A stretch of DNA of 64,000 nt, taken from Pyrrhosoma nymphula. Its lineage: Eukaryota > Arthropoda > Insecta > Odonata > Coenagrionidae. The notes below the pieces were generated by a model. The model had not been told where the DNA came from. It did no database searches and was given only the letters and a program-made list of their open reading frames with translations. The number at the start of each line of letters is the position of its first letter. Positions within the stretch are counted from its first letter, which is position 1. This document shows positions 23,968-38,317 of the stretch, piece by piece. The stretch covers positions 66,275,084-66,339,083 of the forward strand of contig OY754329.1 of the NCBI GenBank assembly GCA_963573305.1, written 5' to 3'. The translations under genes and the position numbers were made by a program.

Positions 23968-26225
23968 AACTTATCTCTATTTGTTGTCCTTAATTTCAAA
24001 ATGAACTTCGCAATGAAAGATTCTGGGCACTTATAGTCTAAAATCCCAAAATTGGTACGTAATGAGTAATAATAAATGAATATTTAATGAATAATGAAGT
24101 AATAAACGCAATTTTATTTTTAATATTTTTTATTCTATAATAAAAAATCATCTGAGATGCTTAACTCTCTTGTCACTTGTGTCATTTAGAGTACCTCCTG
24201 TGAAAACTTGGCTCAAAACTTTGATTTATATCCCTTATCTGCAGAATAATTATCTGTTTTATGTACCGATATGTCGTGCAATGAGATACGCAAATAAGTT
24301 CTGTAAGGATATTGATTGTGTTATAACATCTCTAAGTAACATCAAAACATATCTAAAAAGTAATGTCTCATGAGACCATAATACCTTTTTAATTTTCTTA
24401 TGTCACTATGTTATGTAAATTTTGATCTTGTATTTTCCCTCAACATTTATGAATGTACTTGTTTGCGAACCTACTTTAAGGTTTCCTATTCCATATCTAT
24501 CTTTCTCTTATTAACTTTGCTTTTTTTAAATAGTTTCACTTCGTACCAAGTGCTCTTTCGTAAAGAGTTTCACCCGTTCAGTAAACATATTACCATAATA
24601 ACCCGGTCAAATCTGCAACTATTGTGCTAGTGACACGCGGAATCATGAGAGCTGGAGGCATAAAAAAAAGGAGGAAAAAAATCTGCGACCTTTACAACCG
24701 ACCTTGTTTATTCACTGTGCAGTTCCCTAGCCCCCCACTTACCCCATCTACCCCCACCCCCTATACACTCCACCCCCTTCTATATCCCACGTGTAGCTTG
24801 CTCAATTCCTACAGGGTGCAATTTTCATCCTGCATCCCCCTTTATCTTTCCTTTGCCCTACTTCTCCTAAGGCAAGCAAAAGCCAACCTCCCTTGTTCCT
24901 TTGGGGCGGCACGTGTATTCGGGTGAGATAGCATTAGCCTACTTCATTGAAGTGTGAGTAGATAGAAACTGAAACAATTAGCCGTATTGAGAACGTGATA
25001 CATTAGTGATAATTAATTTAACCGGACTAATATAATATGCCAAATTGAATAGAAAAAAATGGAAAATAAAATTAATACTTCACACAATGGAAAGGAGGAC
25101 CTATAGAATTAAAAACTGAGAAGGGAAATGATGAAAGCAATGGAAAATGTTGGCTGCATACATTTTTTATGAAATAATTATCAGTAAAAATTGGCCAATT
25201 CGAGTATTACTTGGGACAAAAAGGGACTCTCCTTCCTGAGATATCGAGAGCCCTCATTGATAGAAAACAGAGGAAGGGCGTTGCCTCCAAATTGGATACC
25301 TATACTTAGAAGATTAGGTGCGATGAACTTTTATGATGCCCCGCTAGTGGTGCTGATGGTGCAACTCTAGGGAATTTTTTTCTATAACATTTTTCTTTAC
25401 AAATTAAAGACTTGGTCAGTAATTTCCATAGAAAAAAACGATCCTTTGAGAAAACCTTCAGTTATAGAAAATTTAAGCCAGTAATTGCATAAGTTCAGTG
25501 TGAAATGCATAGAATGAATGACTATAAAGGAAAAAAATTATATTAATTAAAAAAAATATTCTGCATAGTTTAATTTATACAACCATATACTTACTATCAC
25601 AATTTATTATAACGAGACTGAAAAAATAATAAAATTTCCCAATGATAAAATATGTGCAACCATTATAAAAAATTATCTCTCACAATCAACTACATTTTGA
25701 GTAAAACAAATATATTCTAATCCACAGTAACCCACTTTCAAAAGCATTTATTCCCTAAAGGTTTATTTTCTAGGGAAAAAGGGGGTTCAATTTTCTAGGG
25801 AATATTCCAGCAGGGTAAACGACTCTCAATACCCAACGAGTTGGTTTATCTAGCGACGAACAGTTCGCACTCATGTTTATGACAGTCGATCGCCAGTCGA
25901 CAGATCGAGTTCACGCAGTACACAAAGTCACGAAGAATATCCACGAATGGGAGAAATTATAATTCAGTTTCCAAATCCCCGCAAAATTCTGTGACTGAGA
26001 CGGCCACGAGAAAACTTTGGTCAGTCGTGGAGTCAGAGACATTGCAATTTGAGGCGTACATTAAAATACTTGGTGCGCGCAGTTGAAATGATTGAAATAC
26101 GACGAGCATGAAGCCAGTTGATGAAGGGATTAGGGCTATGGGGAGTTATGATGAGGAAAAACGAGGGATGGTGAACGAAGGTTTGAGGTAAAGAGTGGGT
26201 ACGCAGGAGACGTTATAACTGGGGT
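22851..26225. other. No recognised gene; TA microsatellite and C-rich tract inside
   Basis: AT-rich DNA. A C-rich low-complexity tract lies at about 24725-24845 (many ccccca and ccccacccc runs). The frames there are open by composition only. Confidence 0.5.
23929..23963. repeat. (TA)n microsatellite
   Basis: About 17 uninterrupted TA dinucleotides. Confidence 0.97.
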
Positions 26226-26750
26226 ATGGGAGGGGGAGAGAGATGTATGATGCTACATAGAGATCCGGAGGAGTGTGTTTTACTCGTAGAAACTTCTACC
26301 ATAAAGCCACCATTGCAGTCGAGCGTGGAAGTACATGCATCCCCTCTCAGTCTCCTTTTCTACGTCAATATCTCTCCACCCGTGTGTCCGTCTAGTGTGT
26401 GTGAGAGGGAGCAGGCCGCGAGCGGCTGCGACGGGCATTCTCAACCACCACCGTGCAGATGCAGCGTTCGTGACGGATTTGATGGGAGGCGTGGATTTCC
26501 GAGTTTTCAGGCCGTTCATTATGTGTGCGGCGGCCGCTACCCTGCAGCATAAGCCTTGGTGTCATTCTGCAGCGTATGCCGGGCGGTAAAATCCAAGCCC
26601 CTTCGCTTGAAACGACTGCGTGGAAGCATACAAAGTGCGCATATGCATGCATGTGAGTGTTTTTACATTTTCCACGAGTGCACGTGGCGAGAGAATAAAT
26701 TTAGGCCGGGCACGATACCGTGATGATGAGTCGCATCGATTCGATTTTCT
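26226..26750. other. GC- and CpG-richer island
   Basis: This stretch stands out from its AT-rich surroundings. It is rich in CG dinucleotides (gcggcggccgct at 26528-26539, ccgcgagcggctgcgacggg at about 26418) and is open in several frames on both strands (79-108 codons). None of these frames has a recognised domain. Open frames on both strands follow from the base composition. It could be a promoter-proximal or first-exon region of a host gene, but no start, splice or promoter element was confirmed. Confidence 0.4.
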
Positions 26751-29700
26751 CATGAGAAAGCTGCAATGACTTCAAACAAATCTAGTTGTTACAAATGTTG
26801 CTTCTGCACTGCGGTAAAGATTACAATCGTATTGGCGCAGAAACCAAGGCGTTAATTTAATGAATCAAGAGGGAAAGATAAATACTTCAGTTTGTATAAT
26901 ACAATGGGGATATGCTTATTTACGCCAGTTTTTGTATTCCTATTAAGTTAATATGCTTGGAAAAATGTTTTTTTTTAGATCCGATATGATTCTGGTAGTT
27001 GCATCGAATCATTAAATTAAATTTACAAATTAAAATAATCCAAGGAGTGTTAAATGTGGATTTTCCTTCGGTGGCTATCTTTATGAATTTCATTTGTTCA
27101 ATTGCATGGATGTTCAGAAATTTTAAGTGGATTTGAGAGCTATGGATGTACCTAGTACGTAGCGTAAAAAAATGCACATGGATGGATGCAAATGGATGAG
27201 TACAAATATAAATTGGAACGGCTGAGAAAAATCTGTTTTAATTTTATGCGGCTATGATGAGTCACATCCCTCCCCCATTTTTTATGAAAAAACTGCAACG
27301 TATTCAAAACTGTAAACGACGAATTGAGATTGATTTTCTCTCTGCGGCGGGGATGTAAAATAGTTGCAGTGTAAAACACCCAGATTACCAAGATTTGCCG
27401 TGAAATAAATTGTGCAAATCCGGATTCATGTCAGCAGATTACGATACGAATTTTAATGACTTTATTTTTAGAGTGGGCCTACTGAAAGGAAAAAATTAAT
27501 CACTAAACTCACTGAAGATCTATATTGAATGGAATCTGATTTTTAAAAACCTCTTGAAACTCATATAAACGTTGAGTTTTTAACCTGTGCTTTTGTTTTG
27601 CAGTCTTAATTGAAGACATCAGTTCCACACACAATGACCCAGGTTTACAGGACTATCCTGAACTTAAAGACCTAAGAGGGATTATTTACCGCTGCATACT
27701 GTGTCCATAAACACGTGAATGTTTACACATTTCTTTGGATAAGCTGGGACAACATTTTATTCACGGGAATCGATTCGAGGATGATAAATAAGATCGATTA
27801 TATTTTTATGCTATATTCTGCTAAAAATTCAGCCGCATGTTGAGGTTTTTGTAGGATGATTTTGCATTGCAACTGGGATTAAAAATTTTATCGGTGGAAC
27901 AACTCAGGTTTTCAAGTATTTCATGAATTTCAGAAACTAGGGAAGACTCCTACTTGTGGTGTACGGTACTCGTAATCACATCTGCATGGTATCACATTTC
28001 CCAAGTGCAGCTGCTCGAAAGAAAACAAATTCAAGAACCAATATGTCTACGACGAGTTGCATCGATTCACTCTTCTGAAGGAAAAATAGGTTTTATGCTC
28101 AAATGGATGCAGTGGTTTTGCATGCTGTTTTCCCGATGCATGCTAGCATTATAAATGTTAGTGGAGAAAAAAGTACAGCTTTCCCAGGTTTCCGCGAATC
28201 ATGAAAGAGTATAAAGCTTTCTTAAGAAAATAATGGAGCTAATAAATGAGTGTATTGGGCGTTTCCACGCAAATTCGGAAAAATGACTATAATCTCGTGA
28301 CCTGACCATATACCTACTAACTACGTAAGGTTTCGCCTCCCAGAATTGAATAAGTACAGGTTTTATTTAACCCTCTTTCATGAATGTTTGCTAGTTAATT
28401 TTTAATTGGTATCCAAACTTGAGTGTGCATAACATTTTTTTCCAAACTTGAGTGGGTAAAACTTTCGATTAGTAGTTAGGTAGCCACATCCATTGGTGTC
28501 CTCGCAGAGTTAGAAAATGTTTCTCGCATCAGGAACATAAGCAAACAATCCACAATGCACCAAGCAAGATCTCATAATGATGTCATCGCTCTCATCACTA
28601 CTTTAAGGGGAGAAACTTAAAAAAAATCTATTTCAAGTGCAATTTGCGCAAAGGATTCAGTTAACCCATTATTATGCAAAAATATTTACATCCATGCTAA
28701 CAGCCAACGAAGAATAGGCATTTTTCAATGAAGTTAAGGGCTGGAAAGTCAAATATTTCGAAAAAAAAGGTACTTCAAACAAAGGAAAGAAAAGGAAATT
28801 TTCGCCAGTAAATATGAGGACAGACATTACAAAAGTTCAAAGAAGTTGGTGGATATTACTATTGGCATGTAAACCGAAAAACGAATGCCAGTGAACACGT
28901 AAAGGCGGCTTACAGCAACCGATTCAGAGGACATTTTTAAATCCATCGTAGGCTTATGATCAATTATATTTTATTTCTGGTAGTTTAATTTATATATAAT
29001 TTTGAACAAAATTAGCATTTTCGTGCCCATATTTTACCCAACATGGGCTTTAACCGGTTTGGATAAATTTGAACCTCTTGCCTCGTCATTTTCATCTGTG
29101 CATTGCAGCACCTCTGAACTGTGGCGGAGCTCCGCGGATATAAATTTATACCCACGTTCTTATTGAAATGTCACCGGACTCACAGCATACATTGGAAAGT
29201 AACAAAAAGAATAATTACTTAGCAGTTACTCACAGAGTTAATCGAAGATAACATTTTTGCGTGCGAGGATACCAAGATAGCCATTCAAGTAAATTTGCGA
29301 CCAGGGTAAATTGGTCAATTACATTGATAGGTTTATCGTCAGAAATCAATCACTCAAGCAATGATAATTACGAGAGAAGTAATTTTATCGTGTTCACCTG
29401 GATGAGTAAAGATACTTGATATATATGCCTTCAATTCCTTTACGAGTACACTTGCAGTAGGTTCATGTACATCTTTAACGTACATCATCGGTGTTACATC
29501 AGCATTTTTAAAAATAATCATTAAATTTAAATTTTTGTGATAAACTCCTTGTATTTCGGCACGTACCTATGGCTGGCGCCAATGCAACAAAATTGTCTCT
29601 AACAGTGTTTTCTTTCTACCACAGAAAGTATTATAGATGGACAGACGAGAAATGTACTATTCTAAAGAGAAGAGTTAAAGTAGTAACATAAACAGCCATT

Positions 29701-30238
29701 TTGGATTACATCACGTCATTATACATAATAATTAGGGCAATCATGAGTAATCAGGAGTAGTTCACAACGCAAATTAAAACAGCTCGACGAAAAATTGAGC
29801 TAGAAATTTTTGATTGAGTTAATTAGAAAGGCTTTAAAATTATCTAAGAGATTTTGACCTCGGAACTAATTGAATTCAATAATGTTCAAAAAATGGTAGG
29901 GATTTGCGTTTTAAAATATTGTGAAATTTGTGTTTCAGGGAAAATAAATCTAAAAATAAGATAGTGAATGTACGAAGAGAGGCATAAATATGAAAATAGA
30001 CATTAAATAGCATCATATTCTAAGTCTAAGAATCTAAGAAGAAGTCTTTAGTAAGAATCTAAGTAGTCTAAGTAGTAATTCAAAAATGTCATCCATGCAA
30101 TGTTCCAGAAAATTACGGGTGCGGCAGAAAATCCAAGCGATAGCCGACTCACACAAAGTAATTTCAAGCAATGAGCACAAGCATTATTAATGCGGACAAG
30201 GCCTGTTATTTTTTTGTTATTAACATCAACGTTTCAAT
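26751..30238. other. No recognised gene
   Basis: AT-rich DNA with short frames only. A 13-bp direct repeat (ccaaacttgagtg) occurs twice near 28412 and 28442. A small taagtctaag/aatctaag cluster lies at 30020-30075. Confidence 0.5.
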
Positions 30239-30345
30239 CCTTGGATTGGTTAGCAACAGACCTCCTGACTCCTCTGTTTTAAGCCTATTCTATCTAATCG
30301 TGACGACTTCAAACCTCTTTTTTTAGTATTTTTATTGCATATACA
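30239..30345 (-). repeat. Interspersed repeat family C, copy 1
   Basis: Shared with 32252-32345: a cctNggattggttaNcaaca block, then ctcct-tg-t-taagc-tattctatct and tcNtgac. Read on the minus strand, the segment translates to a faintly transposon-like string (KSSRLDRIGLKQRSQEVCC), partly conserved in the other copy (NSLEHRRKKVCC). A decayed non-LTR C-terminus is possible but unproven. Confidence 0.55.
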
Positions 30346-30627
30346 CTTATCCCTCAGTCTCTCACTTGCACCCTTTACTTTCATTCTTCATACAGTTATA
30401 TCTTTAAATCCTTCCTAAATTTGGGCGTATTTAATCTATCTGCTTCCTTTGACACACTACATAACAAATAGAAGTTTCCTCCTCCACTCTTCTGTATAAA
30501 TCTCCATATGTCATCCGAATGTTATGCTTTCTCGACTTCTTTCATCAATACATCATTTTTTCAGAAATAAATAATATATCATTGTTAGAATTAATATATT
30601 TCTTTAGAAATAATATATCATTGTTAC

Positions 30628-30675
30628 CTAATCGCCAGCGTTTTCAAACTGTCACTTCATCTTCAGGCCTACCAT
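30628..30675 (-). ncRNA. Degenerate hammerhead-like motif
   Basis: On the minus strand GGCCTGAAGATGAAGTGACA is followed by GTTTGAAAACGCTGGCG. CTGAAGA fits the CUGANGA core, and the segment just downstream resembles GAAAC but carries an extra A. The order of blocks is the same as at 57 kb (GAAACGTTGGC). Probably a decayed repeat copy and unlikely to be catalytic. Confidence 0.3.
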
Positions 30676-32251
30676 AAATTCATAACATTCACCAAAAATT
30701 GACAATTTTAATTTTGATACAATGCGTCATCAAAAATACACAGAGAAAAAAATTACCTTTGAGTATTTTTTAAATAAAAATTTTGCTTCTCTAAAAACAT
30801 ACGCAAATTTTAATGTTTCCCAAATGCAATTTGATGAAATATTGAATTAAATGTGAATAACGATTACTTTGTGAATGATATAATTTCATATTAGCCTGTA
30901 ATATGTAAATAAATAATTCCGATACGTTGGCCATGAGGTTATAACGATCAATTTTTTAGCCAGACTAATCATCCCCCTAAGAAAAATTTACTTATTCAAT
31001 TATATACTGCACTGCTCCTTCTACACAATGCTGGGCGGTAGATAGGAAAATGGCATTTCAACTCTTAAGTCACCGCAGAAACTTTTCTAGATTTCCTTAC
31101 TTGCTAAAAAAATAACGCCAAATTCGAAAAGGTAAGTAATGAATTTAAAATAAATATAAAAGCCACTACTTCACGGTACTAAGATGATCAAGCATTAGCA
31201 CGGCTCCAGTAGTTCGAGGAATTGAAAGAACTAAAACTGGGGTAGGACGTGCTGTTTCCATAGGTACTTCGTCAAAAAAAATCCGTGCCGAGTCTTTCTT
31301 TTCCAAGAGGGGAAAGGAGCTCTATTCGCACGGGGAAAGTGAGAGGTCGCATTAGAAGGAACGTAAAGGGAAAGAAATCTGACTATCGGTGGTACATACG
31401 AACTCCTTATACCGACGATGGCACACCTCTTTCTCTCCCATTCCCTCCCGTCTTCACTCAAACGGAGTTGTTCGGGAGTAGCGTGTTGAGAGAGCAAAAG
31501 TAAAACATTTAGGGAAGAAATGTTTAATAAAAAATTACAAAAAAAGGAAATATTTCCCTCGGAAACCTTGCTCCTCTCTCGCTCTGCGCGAGCTCAGGAG
31601 CATTCCCTGCTAACCCTGCACCATGGCTCTCCCCCCTCATTAGTGTCCCGCGTAATAATCAAACGCCATTCATTTGCGGAGTCTAGCCAGGGCTCACTCT
31701 TTCCTTCATATATATCCACTCAACCTTCAACCCCCACGAACTCTCACAAATTTCGCTCGTGAGCAAAAACTATAATTACGTTCATATTATCTCGAGTACT
31801 GTTACTACACATATCCAACGATATCGATACATCGGATATTTCAGAGTACCGACTTTTCTTCCACACATGAAATAATACATCTTCGTATCATAATTGTTGC
31901 AAAGAAATGTCAAGGTTTCACGCCGATTCCATTATTGGAAAACGGCATATTTCAATACAGTTTCGTCTTAATTTCGGATACCGGGACAAAGACTTTAGTC
32001 ATAGCATAACTAAGCTATAAATAAATGCGATATTTTATGTTCGCGTAGTTTATAGAGCTTTGTTTCCACACGTTTCTTTCATATTAAAAAAAAACAAAAT
32101 GTAGGCCTAAAATTGCAGATTAGTCAAATAATGCAGTTTTAACGAACATTTTGTTGACAAATTTTGAGGATACCGGGACTAGCCATAGTATTAACTTTAC
32201 CCGCAAGTGCACATAAGTGCGTAATTCAACAGAGGAAATAATCATTCCTAG

Positions 32252-32345
32252 GATTGGTTAACAACATACCTTCTTTCTCCTGTGCTCTAAGCTATTCTAT
32301 CTCATCATGACAAATCTCCTTATTTATGCATGTATTATTCACCTA
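32252..32345 (-). repeat. Interspersed repeat family C, copy 2
   Basis: Second copy of the unit at 30239-30345, in the same orientation about 2 kb away. Shared blocks are cctaggattggttaacaaca and ctcctgtgctctaagctatt. Similarity ends soon after cttatttatgcatg. Confidence 0.55.
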
Positions 32346-35300
32346 TCCATCTTGAAAACTTTATTTCACCATGTTTCCACTGCGGCAGAGCCATCATAAA
32401 CGCCAAAGACAAAGGAAAATTAAAATGTTGATTGATACTCATAACTGATTTAAAATTTAATTTCTCACACCAGCAGTGTCCCCATTTTGGAAAATACTGA
32501 ATCGGTAAATCATTGAGTGGGTAATACTGGTATCGGGCAAGGCCTAATTATCTCCATGTCTCAGGGGACAAGGCTAACCCAACGCTTCAAGACCCTCCCC
32601 AACCCAACCCTACATATTATCTCCTTCCGTGCGTTACAAAATTTGTGCCCCCCCCACCCCCGGCCACCATCCCGGCCAAGAAAGTATCGAAATAAATTTA
32701 AAATAGGCATATACATTTTTTTTTAGATACGGGTAACAAGTTGGAGGTTTTGGATGTCCATTATTTTCAAAATTTATTTTATTTTTGATCAGTGCATGCT
32801 CGCGTTGCATTATCCTCCACTGTCATCCCAACGCACGCCTCCGGCCTGAAGTCCCCCCCTTCTATCGGCCTGACGTTGTAACCTCACTGCAAAAAGAATT
32901 CCACCATAAAAAAAACACTTTTTCTTCGTACATAGCAAGGGGGGCGTATCCAATTATATTCTCCATTCGCATGAATGGGGCAGAGGAAGCGCAGGGAGGG
33001 ATTTGGGTGAGAAGCAGATCCTTTTTATTAAAAGAAAACCTCCCTTCAACCTGCCCTCGCATCCAATGATTTTCAAAGTTTATTGTGTCCAATTAGTGAG
33101 GTTCCTCCCTGCTCGCAGCCCGTGTACTTAAACCTTGTTCGAGCGCATAATTACGCATTGTGTTAGGACGACATGCACATGCGCACATTCTCCTCGCCAT
33201 CTAAGACTAAACTTTTAGCAACCTGGGGCTTACTAGTACAGAAAAAAATATACAAGAATTTTCCTGAAAGCATTACCCTAGGAAAATCGAACAAGTGTAC
33301 TTCGATTTTGTGAAATAGCATTATTTTCTTAAAGGTGATGGTCACATCTCCTTCAGATGTAAAGGCTTTGTTCACACATAGCGTCATACTAAGACGGCTT
33401 CTAGGAGCAAGAAAGTTTCGTTTGGGCACGAAAAACCTAAGCTCATGAAGGGAATCATCAATTCGAAGTATGGTTAGTAACAGATTCCCACTACATTCCA
33501 TTTTGAGTAAACCACTTCACCTGTTTTTTTGGTTTACGTCCTCTATGGTTTACGGTCTCTCTCATAATCTGGTTCATGTATTTCAACCTTTGCCATTCTC
33601 GGTGATTCTTCGCAATCGCTTAATTCTTCGACATAGTTTACCTCAACTGGAGGACCCAGCGTTTAATTTTGCTCGAGGCCGTTGTTTCTGAAATGTAATA
33701 TCAATTTACCCTTTGTATTACGTTAAATGAAATATTTGATGACTCAGTAGCGCCATTAGATGCAAATAACGAGAATAAAAGACTCCACTGACCGTTATAG
33801 TGTTACGTACCAAAAGATGGTGAGGTGCAAAGAGTGGGGGGGGGAAATTGTGGACGTCAAAAAGGTTACATTATATTTTGAACAACGAGTTTTCCCAGCG
33901 TATTGTGTACGCAACATTATTTATCTCTAATGCAACACGTGATATTATTTTTTCCATTTAGTGCATTTATAATTTGTTCAAACTTCGAGAGAAAAAACAC
34001 GAGTTGGGAAGTTTAATTTCGTAGCAGGGATATACTGGGTTTAATAATGGGAAGAAAACAGAAGGTGCGAGGCTAATGCTCGCTATCCGGCCACACATAA
34101 GGTTGCCCACTTCGGCGTATTGAAGGAAGAAGATTCAATTGCAACACGAAGATTGAAGTCGATAAGTAGGACAAATCCATTGCTTATTTTTAAAGTTTCG
34201 AAGAAAATGGATACACGCAGAAATTATTCCGATTTTCGTTTTTAGCTGGTGACCTAGTAAAAAATGCCGCGAGAAAAAAAACTTATCGTTTTCGGTGTAC
34301 GTCATTTTTTACATATTTCATCGCCGTATTTGTGACAGGCACGAATAAATTCATGCTAGTGAAATTTGTTGATCTGCTGGAAAGCTATTAAGAACTAAAT
34401 GGAGTCCTTTATTACCACTAATTACTATTATGCTAAGTTTTCACAGATAAAATCTTTTCCAAGCTCATTTTCGGACTCCTTTATCGATGATTTCCTTCAT
34501 TTCTTTGACTTCGTATTAATTCACCACTCTTCAAGGGAAAAAAAGAATGGGAAATATCCCAATGCGCTGTAGTTAAATGAGTTGAAACACTGATTGACCT
34601 AACAGATTGATAAAGGAAACGGTTGTAGGCTTGACCTTGTGGAATTCTTCCGTAATAGATTGATATTTATCGAAAGAAAAAAAATCGTGCTTTACGGGGT
34701 CAGATGAAATGAAAAATAACTGCCGTACATCGATGCCATTATGGAAGTGGAATACTTCTTATGAATGTGGAGTTATCTTGCGAAAGCATAGCGTCAAGCA
34801 ACGCCTGACTACCGGACGGATATTCCGCGCAGAACATTTTTATTTCATTCATTTATATATGAAATATTTAAGGTAAAAGTTTGGCATTTTGTACAAAATG
34901 AGTCAAAATCATCAAAAACTAATTTTTTCCAATAATGTTCACTTTATCGATCGATAACCCGAAAAAATAGGACTTAACGCGAAATATTTATGAAAATTTA
35001 GAGCTGTTTTCACTTTCGTTGCCAAGGAATTTTCACATATTTACCGAGGCTTGCCAAATGCTATGCAGGATACGAAAGATACATTCAAGGTAATCTAACT
35101 TTTGCGACGCGTACTTTAATGACTTTTAACAACAAAATACGTTCTCTTTTCATTATTTACAATGTATTATGACACATGACATGTTGCTAATAATATATTT
35201 ATAACCCATTTCGCTTGCGAATTATGAATACATCCACTTATTATTGATAGGGTTATCTCGCGATAGCCTTCCATCACGTGACACCCGACTCCCGGACGGA

Positions 35301-36795
35301 TGGAGAAGACAAAGAAGATTTAGCGATTTAGGAGACGAGAATGACTGCTTGTGCACCCTTTGCCTCTTGCGCATACGTTTAGGTGTACCTATGCCTATGG
35401 CTAAGTGAGGATAGGCCCTACAGAACAACGCACTAACTCATACGAGTGTTTAGTCATTGCGTGGTTACATATATACAAGTGCTCCGAATTAATTTACAAT
35501 ACTATAACTGGAGAGATATTGTGTTAATTCATATGAATATTTCGTCTAACAATAAGTGTACTTCAAGTAGTTATAATTAATGTAATAACATCATTTTTTC
35601 ATATCTTAGAAACATTACTTCAAATATTTATTCTTATTCTTATATAATACTGTGTATTCCCCACTATCTGTAATATCCATACTCAGTGTTTCACATCTAC
35701 CGGCCGTACCACGATGGTCGCACCTATTTTTAGGCTGAAATTCACTAAAACCATCGTTGAGTACCGACCGTTCATTCAACGAAATGTTCAAGAAACAGAG
35801 AAGGTAATTAGCTAATAGTAGAAATTCACTCCATGGAAACCACAAGGTATATATAGTCACGAATGACAGGCTGAATTCAGTGTGACGGGCAATAATGGAC
35901 TGAACCAGCATCATCAACTAATCGCAGCCGAATTCCACTAATTGGTTAGGTAGCCTTCGAAAACTGATCATTTTTTGGATTAACCGGACGACTTTACGCG
36001 ATAAATCAATTTATCGCTTTTTCGTATAATTAATTTTGATCCCCGTAGGATGCTTGCGTTAAAGCTCTCTGCGCAAAAACGTTAATGGAATGCACAGCTC
36101 CCGTTGAGTCGATGTAATTCCGGGGTACCAATAACGCAGGACTGGTGCCTGCCCACCAGCGGCAGTCGCGTGGATAGAAATTAATGTTTCAAAGGCCGTG
36201 GGGGATGTTAACGTGGAAATACTTTGTTAAAGGTATGACGTTTATTTTTTTCAAACAAAACCTGTGGAGTTAATACTATGCGTGAGATTAACTCGGAAAA
36301 AATAATAATATACTTAAAATTTGGTGCTTTACTTATTATAAAAGGTAACTTTAAAGAAAAGAAATATAGCATAGTACTTTCATACAATGTATCAGTTTTT
36401 ATGCATTGCAGCAAATACTTCTTTCCAGTGACTAATACTTGTCAGCACCATCTGCCAGCAAACCTCAAACTTTGGCCGCAATCTCTGTCCGCACGTTTCC
36501 TTCACCAGGTCAACTCTCGTTTATAGAGCAGTCAGCGAAAGTAGAATTCCATCACTACGGCAAGTCTGACTACGCAGCAAAGGCTATGACCCCGCATTCT
36601 TCAGCCGGAGACAGAAGCCATTTTATGATCATCCAGTTGAAAGTTTCAATTCCATTTTTTATCCACCCCACTATTTCCTCCCCTCTAAGGCTATCAAACG
36701 CCTATATGTTATTGTTCATACACACACACACACCTATTCGATCTAGCCGAATAACCGACTCCTGAGCTGGTTCTTGCAAAACCGTTAATTTAAAA
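32346..36795. other. No recognised gene
   Basis: Frames reach 112 codons (minus strand 33163-33501) and 100 codons (minus strand 35615-35917), without any domain I recognise. A nine-base G run lies at 33836-33844. Confidence 0.5.
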
Positions 36796-36835
36796 TTTAT
36801 CCATGGTATCGTAACTCTTCGATACCATAGATAAA
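36796..36835. repeat. Inverted repeat hairpin, 15 of 16 bp
   Basis: tttatccatggtatcg (36796-36811) pairs with cgataccatagataaa (36820-36835) across an 8-nt loop with one mismatch. The flanks extend the AT-rich pairing slightly. No associated gene is seen. Confidence 0.85.
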
Positions 36836-37134
36836 TATTTACTGCTCATGCACACGTAGTGATACACAGACATGAATTAAAACATGTGAGCTTTAGGTAG
36901 CTTTTACGGAGTTCCTGCAGGGAACTACCAACATGGCATGAGTGCTAAAGATTACAAATAATGAAAAATTAACAAATGTGAGTACATAAATTCATGAAAA
37001 TTGGAAAAATATGCCAATTTCAAGATTTTGACGGACAATAAATTCAAAAATATTGATGAAAAAAACAAACAAAAATATTTGTTTTACCTAATCTCCACAC
37101 TTTCAAGAGTGAACAGCTGTTCCTCAACTCTATT

Positions 37135-37420
37135 TCAGAATGAGAACGAATTTTGATAGCCTTTCAGTGTGGGTGGTAATTTGTAATACAATTTGGGCCC
37201 TAGGTGTACGAAACCTCTTTTCAATACATATATGTGAACCTTTTGCCGAAGAATTAGCATTCTTCTACGGCCACCTCCAATGTGTGGTTTGTTAAACAAG
37301 GCCGATTTGTTGCCGCTTCTTAAAAAGAATGTAGGTAAAACCTTGTAAAAGTACAAATATCTTAGAGGGATCAGCCTTAAACTACAATATGAATGAAAAC
37401 TGGGATGACGTCTACTTTTT
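37135..37420 (-). pseudogene. Non-LTR reverse transcriptase C-terminus (Jockey/CR1-like)
   Basis: The C-terminal part of a 124-codon minus-strand frame matches the tail found after the reverse transcriptase domain in Jockey/CR1-type elements: IPLRYLYFYKVL, then RSGNKSALF, then the hallmark HLGPKLYYKLPPTLK near the end (family pattern GPKLYNKLP). The catalytic reverse transcriptase core (FADD box) is absent, so only the last part of ORF2 is present, as expected for a 5'-truncated insertion. Just upstream of it on the minus strand, a 17-bp direct repeat (ggtggaccatattgaat) occurs at 37461 and 37500. Confidence 0.7.
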
Positions 37421-38317
37421 CTGGAGTTAAGTCTCAATGATGCTCGTTTGAGCAAAAAAAGGTGGACCATATTGAATATTAGCCGTATTGGTGATAGTAG
37501 GTGGACCATATTGAATTGAAATTAAGCGTCACCCCCGACAGCTTCACCATATCTGAGCTATACTGCGAGGAGTTTACATCGTTCCAGCACTTGGTTACTT
37601 GGCATAGACCTCTCGTACTTCTACGCATTTTTTCATTGATTCCAAAGTAGAATTTTTAAAATGGTTGGCTGCCTCATGAATTGTTGGCTTGTGATTTGAT
37701 TTTGTTTTGTGAAATATACGTTTCTATTAATTGCTGATTGAGAATACATACTTTAAATTCCAATTCACAATAATTTCTTCATTTTTATAACCAGAGCTTG
37801 AAAAATGGTAGTTTTTAAATGGGCGTAATCGCCGAAAAATATTTACCTCTCCCTTCAAGCTTCAACAAGGAATATAGACACCCCTCATCATGAAAGTGCA
37901 TTAAATAACAGAATGCAAAGAATATTACATGCGTTTCCATTGTGTTACAGTTCATTTGGTAAATACCTTTCGAGCACTGGAATGTATTAATTTAAGTGCG
38001 CACTACCTAGACTGAAATATGAGCTGTCGGGGGAGTGGGAAACCTCTATTACATTCACCAAACAATCCTGATTCATTTGGTTATTCACACCACCTCGACG
38101 CAATTCACAATCGTCAATGACGCATGCTATCGGAATCTTTGGTCCTTCCACGGGGAAATCAGCGTCATGAGACTACCTACCCGCATTCAAAATTCCCAAG
38201 CGCTGCCAATAACATACGTCCGCTCTACGCGTTACATGGAGTTCTCCAAGTTGAATGAAGTTCCATGTGCGACATCAAGTGGAGGAATACTAATACAATC
38301 GTCAATTGCTGTGTTCT

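Noticed and set aside
25860..26070. Possible core promoter upstream of the GC-rich island
   Set aside because: No convincing TATA, initiator or downstream promoter element could be fixed by eye.
33163..33501. 112-codon minus-strand frame
   Set aside because: No domain or repeat similarity could be seen.
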